64,000 bases of DNA, from assembly GCF_020882245.1 (NCBI RefSeq), contig NC_083600.1, positions 25,916,001 through 25,980,000 on the forward strand, written 5' to 3'. The notes beneath the pieces were generated by a model that did not search any database, was not told the origin of the DNA, and saw only the letters and a list, made by a program, of their open reading frames with translations. A program made the translations under genes and the position numbers. This stretch comes from Rhopalosiphum padi. Taxonomy: Eukaryota > Arthropoda > Insecta > Hemiptera > Aphididae. This document shows positions 38,594-51,900 of this stretch, in pieces (positions within the stretch are counted from its first letter, which is position 1; the number at the start of each line of letters is the position of its first letter).

Positions 38594-40015
38594 ACAAAGC
38601 AGTATTATAATAATTTATAAAGATTTGTATTCTTAAATTTAAATATAATTTGTAATAATAATAATGTGAGTTATAAGTAAAAACATATTAAAATGAAATA
38701 CAATACATTTGATATATATTATAAACTATCGATAATAATAACTTTAGTGTGCTAAAAAGTATTTATATTTTTAACCATTTTACTACTCATAAACATAAAG
38801 TTTATTGATTATTCTGTTTTGAATTTGAACTGTACCTAAATACAGTTAATTAAAAATATGTATTATTTAAATGTAAAAATCATTATAGTCCAGTTAATTT
38901 TATGAAATATTTTATAATACTTATAAACCTTGTATGAACTATTGTAATATTATTTTATCAATTTATAATTTTTCGCATATTATCAAAACATAATTTGGTA
39001 ACCACAAATAATGCCAAATTATGGGTAAATTGAAATGTGTAATTTTTGTAAAGTAAAAAAATATTATTATCATTCCTAGTCTCGTGTGATAGATATAAAA
39101 AAATGTACATATTATAATAAATATTTATTCACAAACTAATTGATAATTTTTAGTCGTTTTAGATATAACTTTCTTGCAACCATTCTCCGAAATGTTGTTA
39201 ATTAATAATTATCTATTAATTTCAATATATATGTTTTTTATTACCGTCAATGGCTGTGTTCCTATATACAATATACCTATTTCAATTCCAAATTAAATAT
39301 TGGATTATGTAATATGATAATGCATGTGATCAAAATATAAAGCAAATAAATAAATTACAATTTTGTACAAAATTTATTATTTTTTATATTTAATGACTAA
39401 ACTCTTTTTTAGTTATAATAACTTAATGTTGTGTTTCTCTTTAACATTATTTTTTGTATACGTAGCTACTTACCTAAAAATATTCAATCAAAACTAAATA
39501 ATTTTACAATGACTACAATTATTCCTACTTGAATTATGAATCTTTTGGATCCAAAAATATAAAATATATATATATAACTATATTATAGTTTAATGAAAAA
39601 AAATTAAATCAAAAATATTTCCTTTTTATCCGTGGAAAAAATCTAAAGCTGTACATAAAGTTATGATATCGTATGCGACCTACCCAAAAATAGTATTGAA
39701 TTACCCCATTTATTTATCGTCATATATATATATATTTATAATCACTATTAAAATTGATGAATTCACATACTATTTTTATTTCCTTAAATTAAAAATGTCG
39801 TATTCATGCCTATAAGGAATTTGTCAAATATTGTACTATGAATAGATGAAGTAACTACCACTCTTCTTTCAACTGCCATGAAAGTAAAGGCAAAATCCCA
39901 TTTACTTTAATATCGTATCTTATTTTTAAAACCGCCAAAAAGTGTCCCTGTAATTTAATCGATGAAATGTTGACTATAATTTTCACCGTAATATGTGTAA
40001 ATCTGTGTTAATTTA

Positions 40016-40038
40016 ATGTGGCGAATACTTCGCCACAT
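40016..40038. repeat. Perfect hairpin ATGTGGCGAA-TAC-TTCGCCACAT
   Basis: Ten-base stem with a three-base loop in otherwise AT-rich DNA. No gene flanks it closely; meaning unknown. Confidence 0.75.
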
Positions 40039-40254
40039 ATACCCACTACCCAGTTGTGTATATCATTTATTTTATCTTATCGTATTAATTGAGTTATAAA
40101 AGTAAAAGTAAAATAATTCTACAGTAAGTCGGTATTATCTCAAAAGTTATAACAACAATAATTATATGGTGTGTGTATACCTAAATAATAAATATTATGT
40201 AATAAATTCAATGTTTTTGGTTAAAATTAATTTAAGAATAAACTTTCAGCTAGA

Positions 40255-40335
40255 TGCTAATAGACATTTTCCGCTCAAAAATGTTTTTCGTATACCTACA
40301 AAAAATTTCCATTGAATTCAAATTTAACAAATTTA
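40255..40335. repeat. Decayed fragment of the interspersed aphid-type repeat
   Basis: TTTTCCGCTCAAAAATG, TTTTTCGTATACCTACA and CATTGAATTCAAATTTAACA follow the core seen at 46.7 kb. Confidence 0.45.
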
Positions 40336-43300
40336 TTACTAAAAACTAAACAATATTTCCCTTCTCATTTTTATTCAAACTTAGGACTCTGCCATTGCTT
40401 CTTAAACATTATTCTTTATTAATTTAGATAGTTATACGTAACAATGGTCAACGGTAGTTATATATCTTCAGAAAGAGTTTGGGTGGACATTATCAAACAT
40501 TGCGTTGAGTTTAAAATGAAAAGCTTTACAAATTACAACTATTAGTAGTTCGAAATGTATGCATAGTAGTAACCGATTATTCTGCCCATAAATTAGATTC
40601 TGGTAGTATATAAATTTCTAATATATTATAATCAGTGAATAAATCTATTTTTTCATCTAAAAATTTAATAGATAATAAATCATCTCTAAAACAGTGTCAA
40701 GATAGAGAAACAGTAATCCAAAAAATATTTCAAGTATTTACTTGTATCGCTCTAAATTTTATATCCAAAACTTAGGCGAATTGATTTTATTTTCCTATAC
40801 CTTAACCATAATTTAAGTAAAAACTTGACTTAAAATAAGTAACTCGCGTAGAGTAATAAACCATTAACACTACACTGCGACAATAATTATGTCTATATAA
40901 TAACATAACACACAAGCAAATTATCAAAGTTTAAACGTAATACTAAAATAATTTATAATAACCAATAATATCGCCTTTAGGCGAACATTTTATATATCAC
41001 AGGTAATTGGGGCGCAATTCAGACGTACTAAAAAAAAAAGTAGTAAATAATATTATATTTACTATACCATTTTATAGGAGACACAATTCGTAAGCAGCGT
41101 GACTATATTGTTACCTATCATACAGCATAGTTTTACCTACTTTTTCACTTGCTTTTAATGATTTAATATTTACATATTAAAAGGAATTAATCAAGTCACA
41201 AAAAAGAGAACTGTCGAACCTCTCATAATAATTCCAAACACCGATATTATATTGTAAAGTAGTTAAGAGTATTTTATGAATTTAATAACACCTATATTAC
41301 TAAATGCATCTATAATAATGAATACATTTTACATTAGATGATTAGGTTAAGAACTATAATAATCTTAAATAATTGTCTCGTGAATTATTTTCCACATTCT
41401 TATATTCATGTTTAAAATTTCCTTCTTCACTTGTACTTTATATAGTTTAATATTTTACAGACCAATTTTTTTCCCAAATGTACATACAAATTACAAATAC
41501 AAAATATTTCACCGATACGCATACTGATACTCATCATACGAATCAAACCACAACAGATATTAATACAAAAAAAATAATTTAATTCAATAACATAATTTGA
41601 TTCATTGTAATATATAAAACGTAATCCATCGGTTATAAATTGATAATTTAAATACAACTTTACTATTATTATAAATTATGACGTTTTAATTTCATATAAA
41701 TCATTCATTTTAATGTGTTCATAACGCTGTAAATTATACTTTAGTCTTTATTATTAGGAAGTATAATAAGTTTTAGTTACTACATTTGGTAAAATTAAAG
41801 TAATCAATATAATTAAAAATAGGTGACAACGTTTAAGTTGAATAACACTTATGAACATCGTCAAAATATGTATTGTTAGAAAAAATAACACATTGACAAA
41901 AAAATGAAGCATTTTATTTGTAACCTAGTACATACAACTGGCACTTATAGTTGTTGGTATAATGAACTAAAGCTAAACATATGAATTATGGACCATTAGA
42001 GTAATACATTTACTCAAATTATTCATCTAAATGTAAATAATACTAAGCCTTGACGTATGTCGAATTGAATAGTCGTATGAACTTAAATCAGAAAATATGT
42101 TTTTAAAATGTATATAAAATAAATACAAAGGTACTAGTCTTTAATTATTATTATACATATTACTTATAAAATAATTTTAAGAATTAGATTGTAATATTAT
42201 TTAAACATATTTTGGTTTTCAGTGGTACTGTAGTAGATTTAACGGTCGTTTAGTCAGCTAACGCCAACGTGATCCCGCATATATTTTGTTTTGCAACCCT
42301 CGTAAATTATAGTGAAAACATTTTCTAAAAGGTAGACACACTACTCATAGCTAATTTTTGAACAAGATATCTTTTATATTATTTTCACTATGATTTCAAT
42401 CACAAATCGGCTACTGATTTTGATATTTTAAATTTAAAAATGATAGAGCAGGATTCGTTAAACCATATGTAATAAAATATCAAATTTTATCACAAAAATT
42501 GTATTTTGGTTTATCTCTGGTAAACAAAAAAGTGATTTTAACTTAAAAATTAGAGAAGAGGATTAACAAATTTAATATATTAAGTTAATTTAATAATTTA
42601 ATAAAAATTTATCTTAGTAGCCTTGCCGTATGCTCACAATATGTACTACCTACTTATTTGAAATATTGGTATATTTTTTATTTCTTCCAAAAATTATATA
42701 AACTATTTTTGTTTTTCAAATTTTTATAATTAACATAATATTTCATAACACAATTGATGTAATCTTATCCATGTGCATAGGAAATGAGTATGAATATGAC
42801 TTAGTGTTGCTATATTTTATTTTACTATAAACACGTTTTTACTACATAGTTAATTAATTATCTAGCTATGTTTCTTAACAACTACTTACTAGTTACTACA
42901 AAGATTGCTTATAGGTAGGAAGGTTCTTAAAGTAAGTAAATGTCTGGTATAGAACTTACCTTATATTTTATCGCAGGTAGCTATATATCGAATTAGTTGT
43001 TGTGAGTAGTGTTATACGACACATTGTATACTGAGTACGAGTTTATTAAACTAAAATGTTACAAAATTGCATACTATTTACATAGAATACATTGTTATAA
43101 TAATTACTTCGATATAATTAGTGAACACGTTCTCGTAACGACAAAAAAAAAATTGGCCCAATAATGGCATTTACCTTAGAAGAAAAAAACAATACATATA
43201 TAAATAAAAATACATATAAACAAATTGTATATTATTAATAATTATCATGGAACAAAATATATGATAAAATTATTGTCTCCGTGAAAACACAATTGTCATC

Positions 43301-43903
43301 TATTTTGTAAAATAAATTCTAATTATTTGTTTAAAAAGTAATAATAAATATTTACCTATATAAATAAGTTAGAAAAGCTAGTATATATTTACTTTGAATA
43401 GAACTAACGTTATTAATTAATGGACGGACGGACTGACACAACATCGATTTAAGGTGTTCTAAACTTATGTTTATAAACCTAAAAGTGGGCAAAATGGTAT
43501 CGCTCTACTCTCTACTGTATATAATAAATGTCGAGTGTACGTGTAACTTGAAATAAAAAAAACCTCAATATTGGATGATCATTTCAGTATTTAATTTAGT
43601 CTCGAGTCGTGAAAGTGCTCATCGATTCGTTTTAATATAGTTAAATCATTCACATTTGTAAGAAATCTAAATTTACATTTATTTTTTTTTAAATAACTAA
43701 AAAAAATTTCCAGTTCCTATAAAACATATCAACTATGTATATAAATAAACCATTATATACTAAATTACTAAAACATTACACCAACTAATAGTCTCTGTAC
43801 TTGCCATTTTGAAACTGATTTGCATAAATAAATAACATAATAAACAGCCAACTTTAGGTTGAAAAACCCAGTTATTATAATATCACCTATCTAAAGTATA
43901 TAT

Positions 43904-45142
43904 CAGTGGCGTTCCTAGGGGTGGGAGGTTAGGAATCATATCCCCCCCCTTTGACTTTTTTACTGACTTTCAGAAAACAAATTATTAGATATTCGAGTTG
44001 TTATAAAGTAATTACTTCTGATTATTACTAATAAGTTATTGCTTAAAAAATATTGGTCTATAAGCCATAATGCTCCTTATTTTTGTATTTAAATCATCAT
44101 AATAAATTAATTTAAATTTTAAATGTATCATTACTTATAACTAATAAACTTCGGATTCAATTGATATTGCAACTATTTTTGCAGTTAAGATAAATCAAAT
44201 CTGATCAAAATATAGGTATAGTCTATATACATTATATACTTATGTTCTCTCATTTTCTACCTATATTTGATTTTATAATGCAATTTTTTGAAATTTCCCA
44301 CGTTTTTGGAGTTTTTTAAAATTCTGTGTGTTTTAATGAACAAAATACTTAACTAAATTATAAATGTATTATTATATAAATAGATTATTTAACAATGGTA
44401 ATTAATTTAATATATATAAAATCTAAATACATAAAATGTAACTTATTACCTTTCCTAAAAGTACTATATCGAGAATAAATAAATATAGAAAAAAAAATGC
44501 CGAATACCTATACCTTTACCTCCCGAATCTATTATTACAAGGTGGAAACATGGTTAAATGCTACACTTTTCTATGTAAATAATTTGGAAAATATTGTACT
44601 TGTGATTAAAAGTTTATAAAACGATGTTAATCCCTATCTGCAGTGTGGTAAAGCTGAAACAGCTAGCTTGTACAAAATAATGCAGTCAAATGTGGTTTAT
44701 AGCATTCATACAAATATACAATTATCTAAGTTATCCATTAATCAAACAAACTTTGAAGAATCAAATAGTAACCTACTTAAAGGTATGAATATTTTTAGAA
44801 AAATTGAAGATATTTTAGCAAATATTCTTAGTAAAATGGGGGAAAAAATTAAGATAAATGTGTGTAAATAATTGAAAAATATAAAGGATATAAAACTATT
44901 AAACCTTACTATGAAATCATATCACTATGTCAGGTAAAGCAGATGTTTATTTAGATATAACGCCTAAATTATTGAATTTTTTAAACATTACAAATATGTT
45001 TATTTTTGTATAAAAAAATATGTTTATATTTTAAACGATAAAAGATTTAATTTTAATTTTTGTATGTTTTTAATGCAATTAAATCCGGTCTTTTCTTATA
45101 ACATATATCCCCCTCCATTGAAAAGTCCTGGGCACGCTACTG
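43904..45142. mobile_element. 1.24 kb DNA transposon with terminal inverted repeats (hAT-like, non-autonomous)
   Basis: The left end CAGTGGCGTTCCTAGG and the inverse of the right end CAGTAGCGTGCCCAGG agree at 13 of 16 positions. Inside both ends lie C-rich/G-rich stretches (CCCCCCC near 43942, CCCCCTCC near 45110). CAGTGGCGT-type ends are familiar from aphid elements. The only open frame inside (about 67 codons at 44668-44871) has no transposase signature, so the copy is probably non-autonomous. The 8-base flanks agree at only 5 positions, so no clear target duplication remains and the superfamily is tentative. Confidence 0.55.
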
Positions 45143-46051
45143 ATAGGTATTATCCGTGTGCATTTTTCATTAACTACGATTGCAAATTATAATAAACCTC
45201 ACAAACACGTAAGTCCACACGCTCACTATTGTGAGAATAACATATGTCATCAGAACAAATTTTTAAACAATACTAAATGTATATTTACAAAAATAAAAAC
45301 ACTTTTATTTGTACCTAAATAAACTTTTAACTTATTAGTATTTATTCAAAATCAAAATTATTACCATAGCTGTATTTAACCTATAAGCACATTACACATC
45401 ATAATATCTTGAATATTTTTGAATGGTGAATAAGTGTTATTACATCGAAATGGCGGAAGTGAAATTGTTTTACAGCAATCCGTCTTTGGCGTTTTATCCA
45501 AGATCAAGACGTATAGTATCGTTTTGTATGTCGATTCACATAAAAAAAAATGTTGTTTATGATATTCTGGTTTTAATTATATAAATGTATCATTTTTTTA
45601 AAAGTTATTTAAGTTAGAGTGTTGTCGTGAAAAAAAGGTTGAGAATCACTGGCACTGGTTTAGTATAAAATACTCATATCGACTCATATAGTCATTACTC
45701 ATTAATTATATAGCTATAAATATAATATTCTGATCAGCACTGCAGGCATTCTGGCGACTTGTCTATGTTAAAATAAATGATAATTATTAAAATATAAATA
45801 TAATTATAATTAAAAGTTACAACTTCAGTCAGTCAGTTTTCAGAGTACAATTATAATTTTCTATAACCTCTAACTGTATTAAAAACTATATAGGTACAAG
45901 TACAATTCATTCACCTACTTAGGATTTATGAATGACACATTGCCATACTAACATGCCTTAGAATATTACTCTGAAATGTTAATATTTAAATTGACTAAAA
46001 ACTGTCATTTAATAGTAATAACAGTAATCATGTAACTCATTTTTACTACCG

Positions 46052-46810
46052 ATGGAGATAATAGAGATAGAACTTTTAAAAGAATTTCAAATGGATTTAA
46101 CTAGTTGCGCAGTTAAATACCTACAGCTTAATGAATTCAGAATTTTAGATTCAAAGCAGAGCGATGAATGTATTGATTTTCAGATTTTACTATCATATGT
46201 TTTTTTTATTTTGTGGATAACTGGATGTTACACAATAAGTTGTCAATAAAATGCTTCGACTTTTAAAAATAAGAGTGGCTTTGGATATCAAGTTGAATCT
46301 AGTTTTTACTTTAGAGGGGTCAAACTTAAAATGTTCATTTACTTTCAAATTTACTTATTTTTATAATCGAAAAAAAAACTAACAAAAAATTAAGGAAAAC
46401 ACGTTATTTATTTTAAGATATTAATATTTATTTTTATATACTATGAACATATTTTGCTGTGTAACGTAATTTACAGAAACATACAATTTCAATTTTGAGT
46501 TATATATATGTTGATATAATATGATTTAAAATTTTAAATACATATCGTTAAATAATAATTAAATATTAATTATAATTCAATATTTTTGGTAAAAATTATA
46601 TCAACATAATGTACTACTAAAAGTAAAATAAATGGCTTTAATATATTATACTTAGTGATAATTGATAAGACTGACACTATATGACAAAACTGTCTTCGCT
46701 CAGAATCATTTTTCGTATACAATGATATATCATTGAATTCAAATTTAACATCCATGATAGTGACCTAACTCGGCACCTAATATTCAGCAATCAGCATAAC
46801 GTTATCCACT
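46052..46810. repeat. Decayed copy of the abundant aphid-type repeat
   Basis: GCGATGAATGTATTGATTTT near 46160 and CGCTCAGAATCATTTTTCG, TATACAATGATATATCATTG and AATTCAAATTTAACATCCATG at 46698-46756 are shared, in the same order, with the copy in USP8 intron 11 (53.04-53.89 kb). Short frames over this region (46052-46249 and antisense 46570-46755) are by-products. Confidence 0.6.
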
Positions 46811-47613
46811 TACCTACCTTTTTTTCAATTAAATATGAATTTTGGGTGATGCAAAAAATACATCTTAATTAGTTATTATCTAGATATTTAAATATTTAAA
46901 ATTTAAACCTTAAGTGTTTAGATCATTTAGTTTGTTGTATAAATATATATATTTTATATATTTATAATATATCTATATCAAATTTATTTTTATTTTTAAA
47001 ACTTTTTATAAACATATCTAGTACTGTCTACTGTATCATTTAACACATTGTACACGTCATTACTTCAATTTATATTTAAATAAATATTTCCGATTCTATT
47101 TTAAATTGTATTAAGAATAGTTTTTAACTGATATAGAAATACTTTATTATTAATTAAAATTATTGAATTTTATAAGTACTTACTTAAAATTCAAAATCGC
47201 CACAAAATTTAGATCTTTGATTTAAAAATTAATATGATATTAACAAATTTTTTTTAAATTTTTATTCAAGAAACTAAACTATTGCATAATTAAGTCTGGA
47301 TTTAGTGCTTCCCATATAGTTATCAATGCTGCATTTGTCTAATCAAAGCGACATGTTGACTGAAAATTGTTCAATAAACCAAATTCAAATGAATAATATA
47401 ATTAATATTGATCAATTTCAGTTATGAAATATAATTTACAAGACTCAAAGCTGCAATTTTATACATTTAACTTTATAGCTAATATTGTTAGTGTATAACA
47501 CTAACAATTATTATTAACATTTATTGTTATACTGTAATATTATTCACGAATTAATAATGTGCGGGAGTTAGTATATAAATAATACACAAGATCGCGCTAG
47601 ATTTTTTGGCTCA

Positions 47614-47654
47614 CCGTGAAGCACAGATATATTATCTATATCTGTGCCGTGAAG
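47614..47654. mobile_element. 25-bp palindromic insertion flanked by 8-bp direct repeats
   Basis: CCGTGAAG occurs at 47614-47621 and again at 47647-47654. Between them is CACAGATATA-TTATC-TATATCTGTG, an inverted repeat with a five-base loop. An 8-bp duplication around a tiny foldback looks like an internally deleted hAT-type element reduced to its ends. Confidence 0.4.
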
Positions 47655-48398
47655 TCAGACGTGCTTAAGTTATTACACGTTCATTGCATACCCTGAGATA
47701 TAGAGTAATAATTATAAGTATATAATTAATATATACATGACGTATTACTCTGTGATTATACCTAAACGTTTATTATCTTAATCGTGGGCGTACCCAAATA
47801 TTTTAAACTGATAATACTGGATGGCGGGCATATGACCCATTTATTTTTGGTGGACAATTATTTTGATATTTTCCCGGGTAGCAGTGCTACCAGAAATTGT
47901 AATAATAAATTTACGAATAATAATTGTATGGTTTTTGTTATTAGGAAAATTGTTTTAAAAACATTAAAAACAATGACTTTTAATTTATAAAACTTTAAAA
48001 GATCATAATTTTTATCAATTTATTTAAAAATTAAGCAAACCTAATTTAAATTGTCAATATTGTGCTATACTAATACCAGTTGTAAAACTTTAAAAAAACA
48101 CTGGTTTTGGGGAGGGCTAATTTTTTACACTATATAATACATTAACACTGACAACTGGCCTTCCGATATTATCATTTTAAAATATTATTTTATATCTATC
48201 TACTGAGAAAATTGATAATGTCAAAACTTAAAAGCTTAATAGTTAATATTTATTATTTATTGCACTCTTCTCTTTGGAATTATATTCAGTGTCTGTTTGC
48301 AAATGAATACCACCGATATCTCGTAAATAATTAATTTTGAAGATTACAAACCGCTGTACTGAAAATAAATTCAGTGAAGATCATTGTTTAAAGGGCAT

Positions 48399-48539
48399 AT
48401 ATAAAGACCTAAAAACGCCTCATCAAAACCAAAGGTAAGCAATGTCCTTCAATACTTTTAACATTACTGTATCTAAATAGTATAACAATTTAAGCTATCA
48501 CAATTAATAATGTTAATTTACATAATGTTTAGTCAAATC
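48399..48539 (+). promoter_or_regulatory. Putative USP8 5' UTR with a leader intron
   Basis: CCAAAG|GTAAGC at 48434/48435 is a good donor and ...AATGTTTAG| at 48532 a fair acceptor. Removing that 98-base intron deletes the in-frame ATGs at 48510 and 48525 and leaves 48540 as the first ATG, which also fits homology. TATATAAAG near 48400 could be a TATA box but leaves only a very short leader exon. Confidence 0.4.
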
Positions 48540-48922
48540 ATGAGGAATAAAAAAGACCTTTACGTTGCAAAGTGTTTAAAAGATTTAAACATGATGACAG
48601 AAATACCAGAGAAAATAAAGGGTTTGAATGTATTATCGTAAGTAAAACTAATAATTGAAAACAAATGTTTATTTGTACATATAATTAATATTTTTTACAG
48701 ACTAAAAAGTAAAGCTGAAATGTTGTTTGAAAAAGCTATGACGGCAAATAATGATAATGATGAAGAAGTTGTATATATTTATTTAATGAGATATTGTCAA
48801 ATTCTACAATTTATGAAAAAAACTTTTATTGATGATACAATTTATATCAATTGTATGTATAAACAAAATTTAAAAAAAGCTTTAAATATGCTGACCTATA
48901 TTAAAGACAGTTTGGAAAAAAG
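48540..48922 (+). CDS. USP8: USP8 exons 1-2: N-terminal USP8_dimer/MIT-like region
   Basis: Exon 1 (48540-48637) and exon 2 (48701-48922) encode about 105 residues of helical sequence (KDLYVAKCLKDLNMMTEIPE, then AEMLFEKAMTA, YIYLMRYCQI, NLKKALNMLTYIKDSLEKR). In vertebrate USP8 this region dimerises and binds CHMP/ESCRT-III proteins, targeting the enzyme to endosomes. Open frame continues past both donors, which makes single-exon callers over-extend it. Confidence 0.85.
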
Positions 48923-51900
48923 GTACGATTTTCTGTTGATCTTAATTATAACATTGTGAAAAATCAATTATTAAAACAAACAAACAATTTCCTAAATAAG
49001 AAAAAAATATTTTATGAATCATCTAAATGTATGTATGTTAACAACAAAATGTTAGTGCTTATATACCATTCATTAGATTTTTCATATTTTTTCTATCTTT
49101 ATATGACATTATTTATTCTAATTAAATTTTATACTTGACATTTTACTTATTTTACATTTTATTGCAAAACTAATAAAATTTATATTTAGGTATTATAATA
49201 TATTTCCAATTTCTATTTTTAGTATTAATTAATTTTATGATTCATCTTGAATCTACTTATTACAAAACAATAATAATTGGACACTAAATTAATAACAATT
49301 ATTTATTAGTTTAAATTATTATTTGGTATTACTCAAAAAATTGTGATACTTATGATCTCAATGGCAAAAAATAAATATTAAAATTAAGTGTTTTATGGAT
49401 ATATTTGTAGTAGAGTAGAACACATCTGGTGTTAAATTCTTGTACAAGCTTTTTAAATCCTGGTCTCCTATAAACAATATTTTATAAATATTTACTATTG
49501 GATGTCTTAATATAATCATAGAATCTAATTAGGTATGTTGATCATTAGGTAATTAATATAAAGAAATATATTTTAAATCTTTTATTATTTATTAACTAAT
49601 AATAATATTATTTTAGGTATAATGATAAAACAATCGAAGAAGATAATAGCAAATTACCTAAACATTCTAACCCAAAAGGAAAACAATCTGAAGAAAAATT
49701 AAATTTTGAATTTGAAAGTACGATAACTAATGAAAACTTATTATATCTGTTAGAAAATACAGATAGAAAAAAGATTTGTTTACTTGATACAAGACCATCA
49801 GATATCTTTTATAAAAATAAAATCAATTCTTGTGATGTAATTAACATACCAAAAGAGAACTTAGTTCTAGGGTAAAAATTACATAATGTTATAATATAAC
49901 CTATTAAATTAATTAAAAATTATAATTTCTAGTTTAACACCTGCCATGTTAACATCCAAATTAGAAGAACCATTTAAAGACAAATGGACAAATAGACACA
50001 ATTATAATTATATCGTAATACTAGATCAAGGAACAGAAGATATAGATGATGATCAAAGATTACTTAATCTCAGAAGTGCCTTACTTAAATGGGATCCATC
50101 TTGTGATAATAGCAAAAAATTAAAGTTTCTCAAAGGTGGATATGAAGATTTTAATCACTTATGTCCTTGGGAAACTTCTCAAAATAATATGACAAAATTA
50201 AATAATGATGTTGGACCTCTTTCGGATGTAGAATTGGATCCAGAACCTGAATATGAAGAATCTGAAAGTAATGAATAAACAATATTTATTTTAATTAAAC
50301 TTAATTTTTTTTTTTTTCATTATTAGATAAGCAAATTCAGTATCCATCTTTAGGTACTGTACAGAATGATTTGGCCAAATTAAAACTTAAATCAACTCTT
50401 TATAATGGTTTAACAACAGATATTAAATCAAAGTTGGATCATAAGGATAATTATTCCAGTGAGGAAGAAATAGATTCTCAAGAATTAACTCATATCCCAA
50501 TTAACAGACCCCAATTACCCATTTTTGATAGATCTACAAAGGTATTAACTATTAAGATAACTAAATATGAAATAAAATATCTATAATAAATAACAAATGT
50601 TAACATGTATTTTATAATTTTTAGCCACCTGTTAAAATTAATCAATTTAAGAACCCAGAGATCATTAAACCATTATATAAAAATAATGATGAATTGGATG
50701 ATGAAAATAATGAAGTATTGAATTCTGTAAAATAAATTTAAGAAACAGACTAATAAAATATTATAACTACTATTTGTTTCTATAGTTACCAAACAATATT
50801 GAACAACTAGAAAATAGAAGATTATCACTAGAGAATAGCTTTTTGGAAAATGTTGATTCTTATGTACACGAATACAAAAATCAAGTATTATGCTTAATAT
50901 TTTATTTTTTAGTATAAATATTTAATAAATAATAATTTTTTTTAGGACTTAGATTTAAATTCAATTCCACGTGTAGACCGTTCCACTAAGCCATCAGACG
51001 ATTTACTAATAGTTTCTAGAACAAAAATCATTGTAAGACTTTCATATTTCTAAACTACTATATTCATAATAACTTAAAAAATAATTTATTCACTTGATAA
51101 ATTTGGTAACTCTACTAATGTATTACACTCATTATTATAATCCAGATATATTCAAATTATGATCCAACTAGTGAAATAAATACAATTTTTATTATTATCA
51201 TTATAAAATTATAAAAATGCATCCACTGAGAAGTATTCATTATTTAACCTTTGGAATTTGGAATAATGATAATATGTCCTCGTGACAGCTATTTAATACA
51301 GATAATATATTAAATTTATTTTATTGATTAAAAATATAAATTAAAGTTTTTGGTTTCTAACCATTTGGATATAAAGTTACAATTAGATATATTCTGATTC
51401 AAAATATTTTAAATTAAAAATGTAGATTTACAAAAAAAAGTGAGATTCTTATGACAATTTAGATTAAAACTATTTTAATTTTGTTTTTTTTATTTCAAAA
51501 GAATCGCTTATCATAACAATATTTATATTATAATGATATCTAAATTTTTTGAAAAATCCTTCAGTTACAAATTTGACATAGTTACTATAATTTTGATTTG
51601 GTTATATTCAGGGTTATATTTATAACAGTTACATGACGTGCTGTACTAGCAATGATTTAATGAGATACACCTGATTAAAATTTTGAATTTGTGGTACACT
51701 GAACTTTAAATTAGTTTGAGGTAAATCTGTAGGTGGGTCAATCAAATTTTGTTGTCTCATAAATAAAGCAAGTTTGTGCTGCTACTGGTTCATACTGTAA
51801 AAGTTATATTTCCAATAATTATACTTGCATCATATTAATTTTAACATTTTGTTTTTTTTTAATTTTAGGGAGGCGACGGGTTACGGGGATTGCAAAATTT

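Larger units (their letters stand above)
38574..48434. other. Intergenic region between the SH2D5-like gene and USP8
   Basis: About 9.9 kb of AT-rich DNA. Apart from the first ~50-800 bases, which are probably 3' UTR, it holds a TIR transposon (43904-45142), two decayed repeat copies (40.26, 46.05-46.8 kb) and a few small palindromes. I found no exon on either strand. Confidence 0.6.

Noticed and set aside
44668..44871. 67-codon frame inside the TIR transposon
   Set aside because: No transposase motif (no DDE, BED finger or hAT dimerisation signature).
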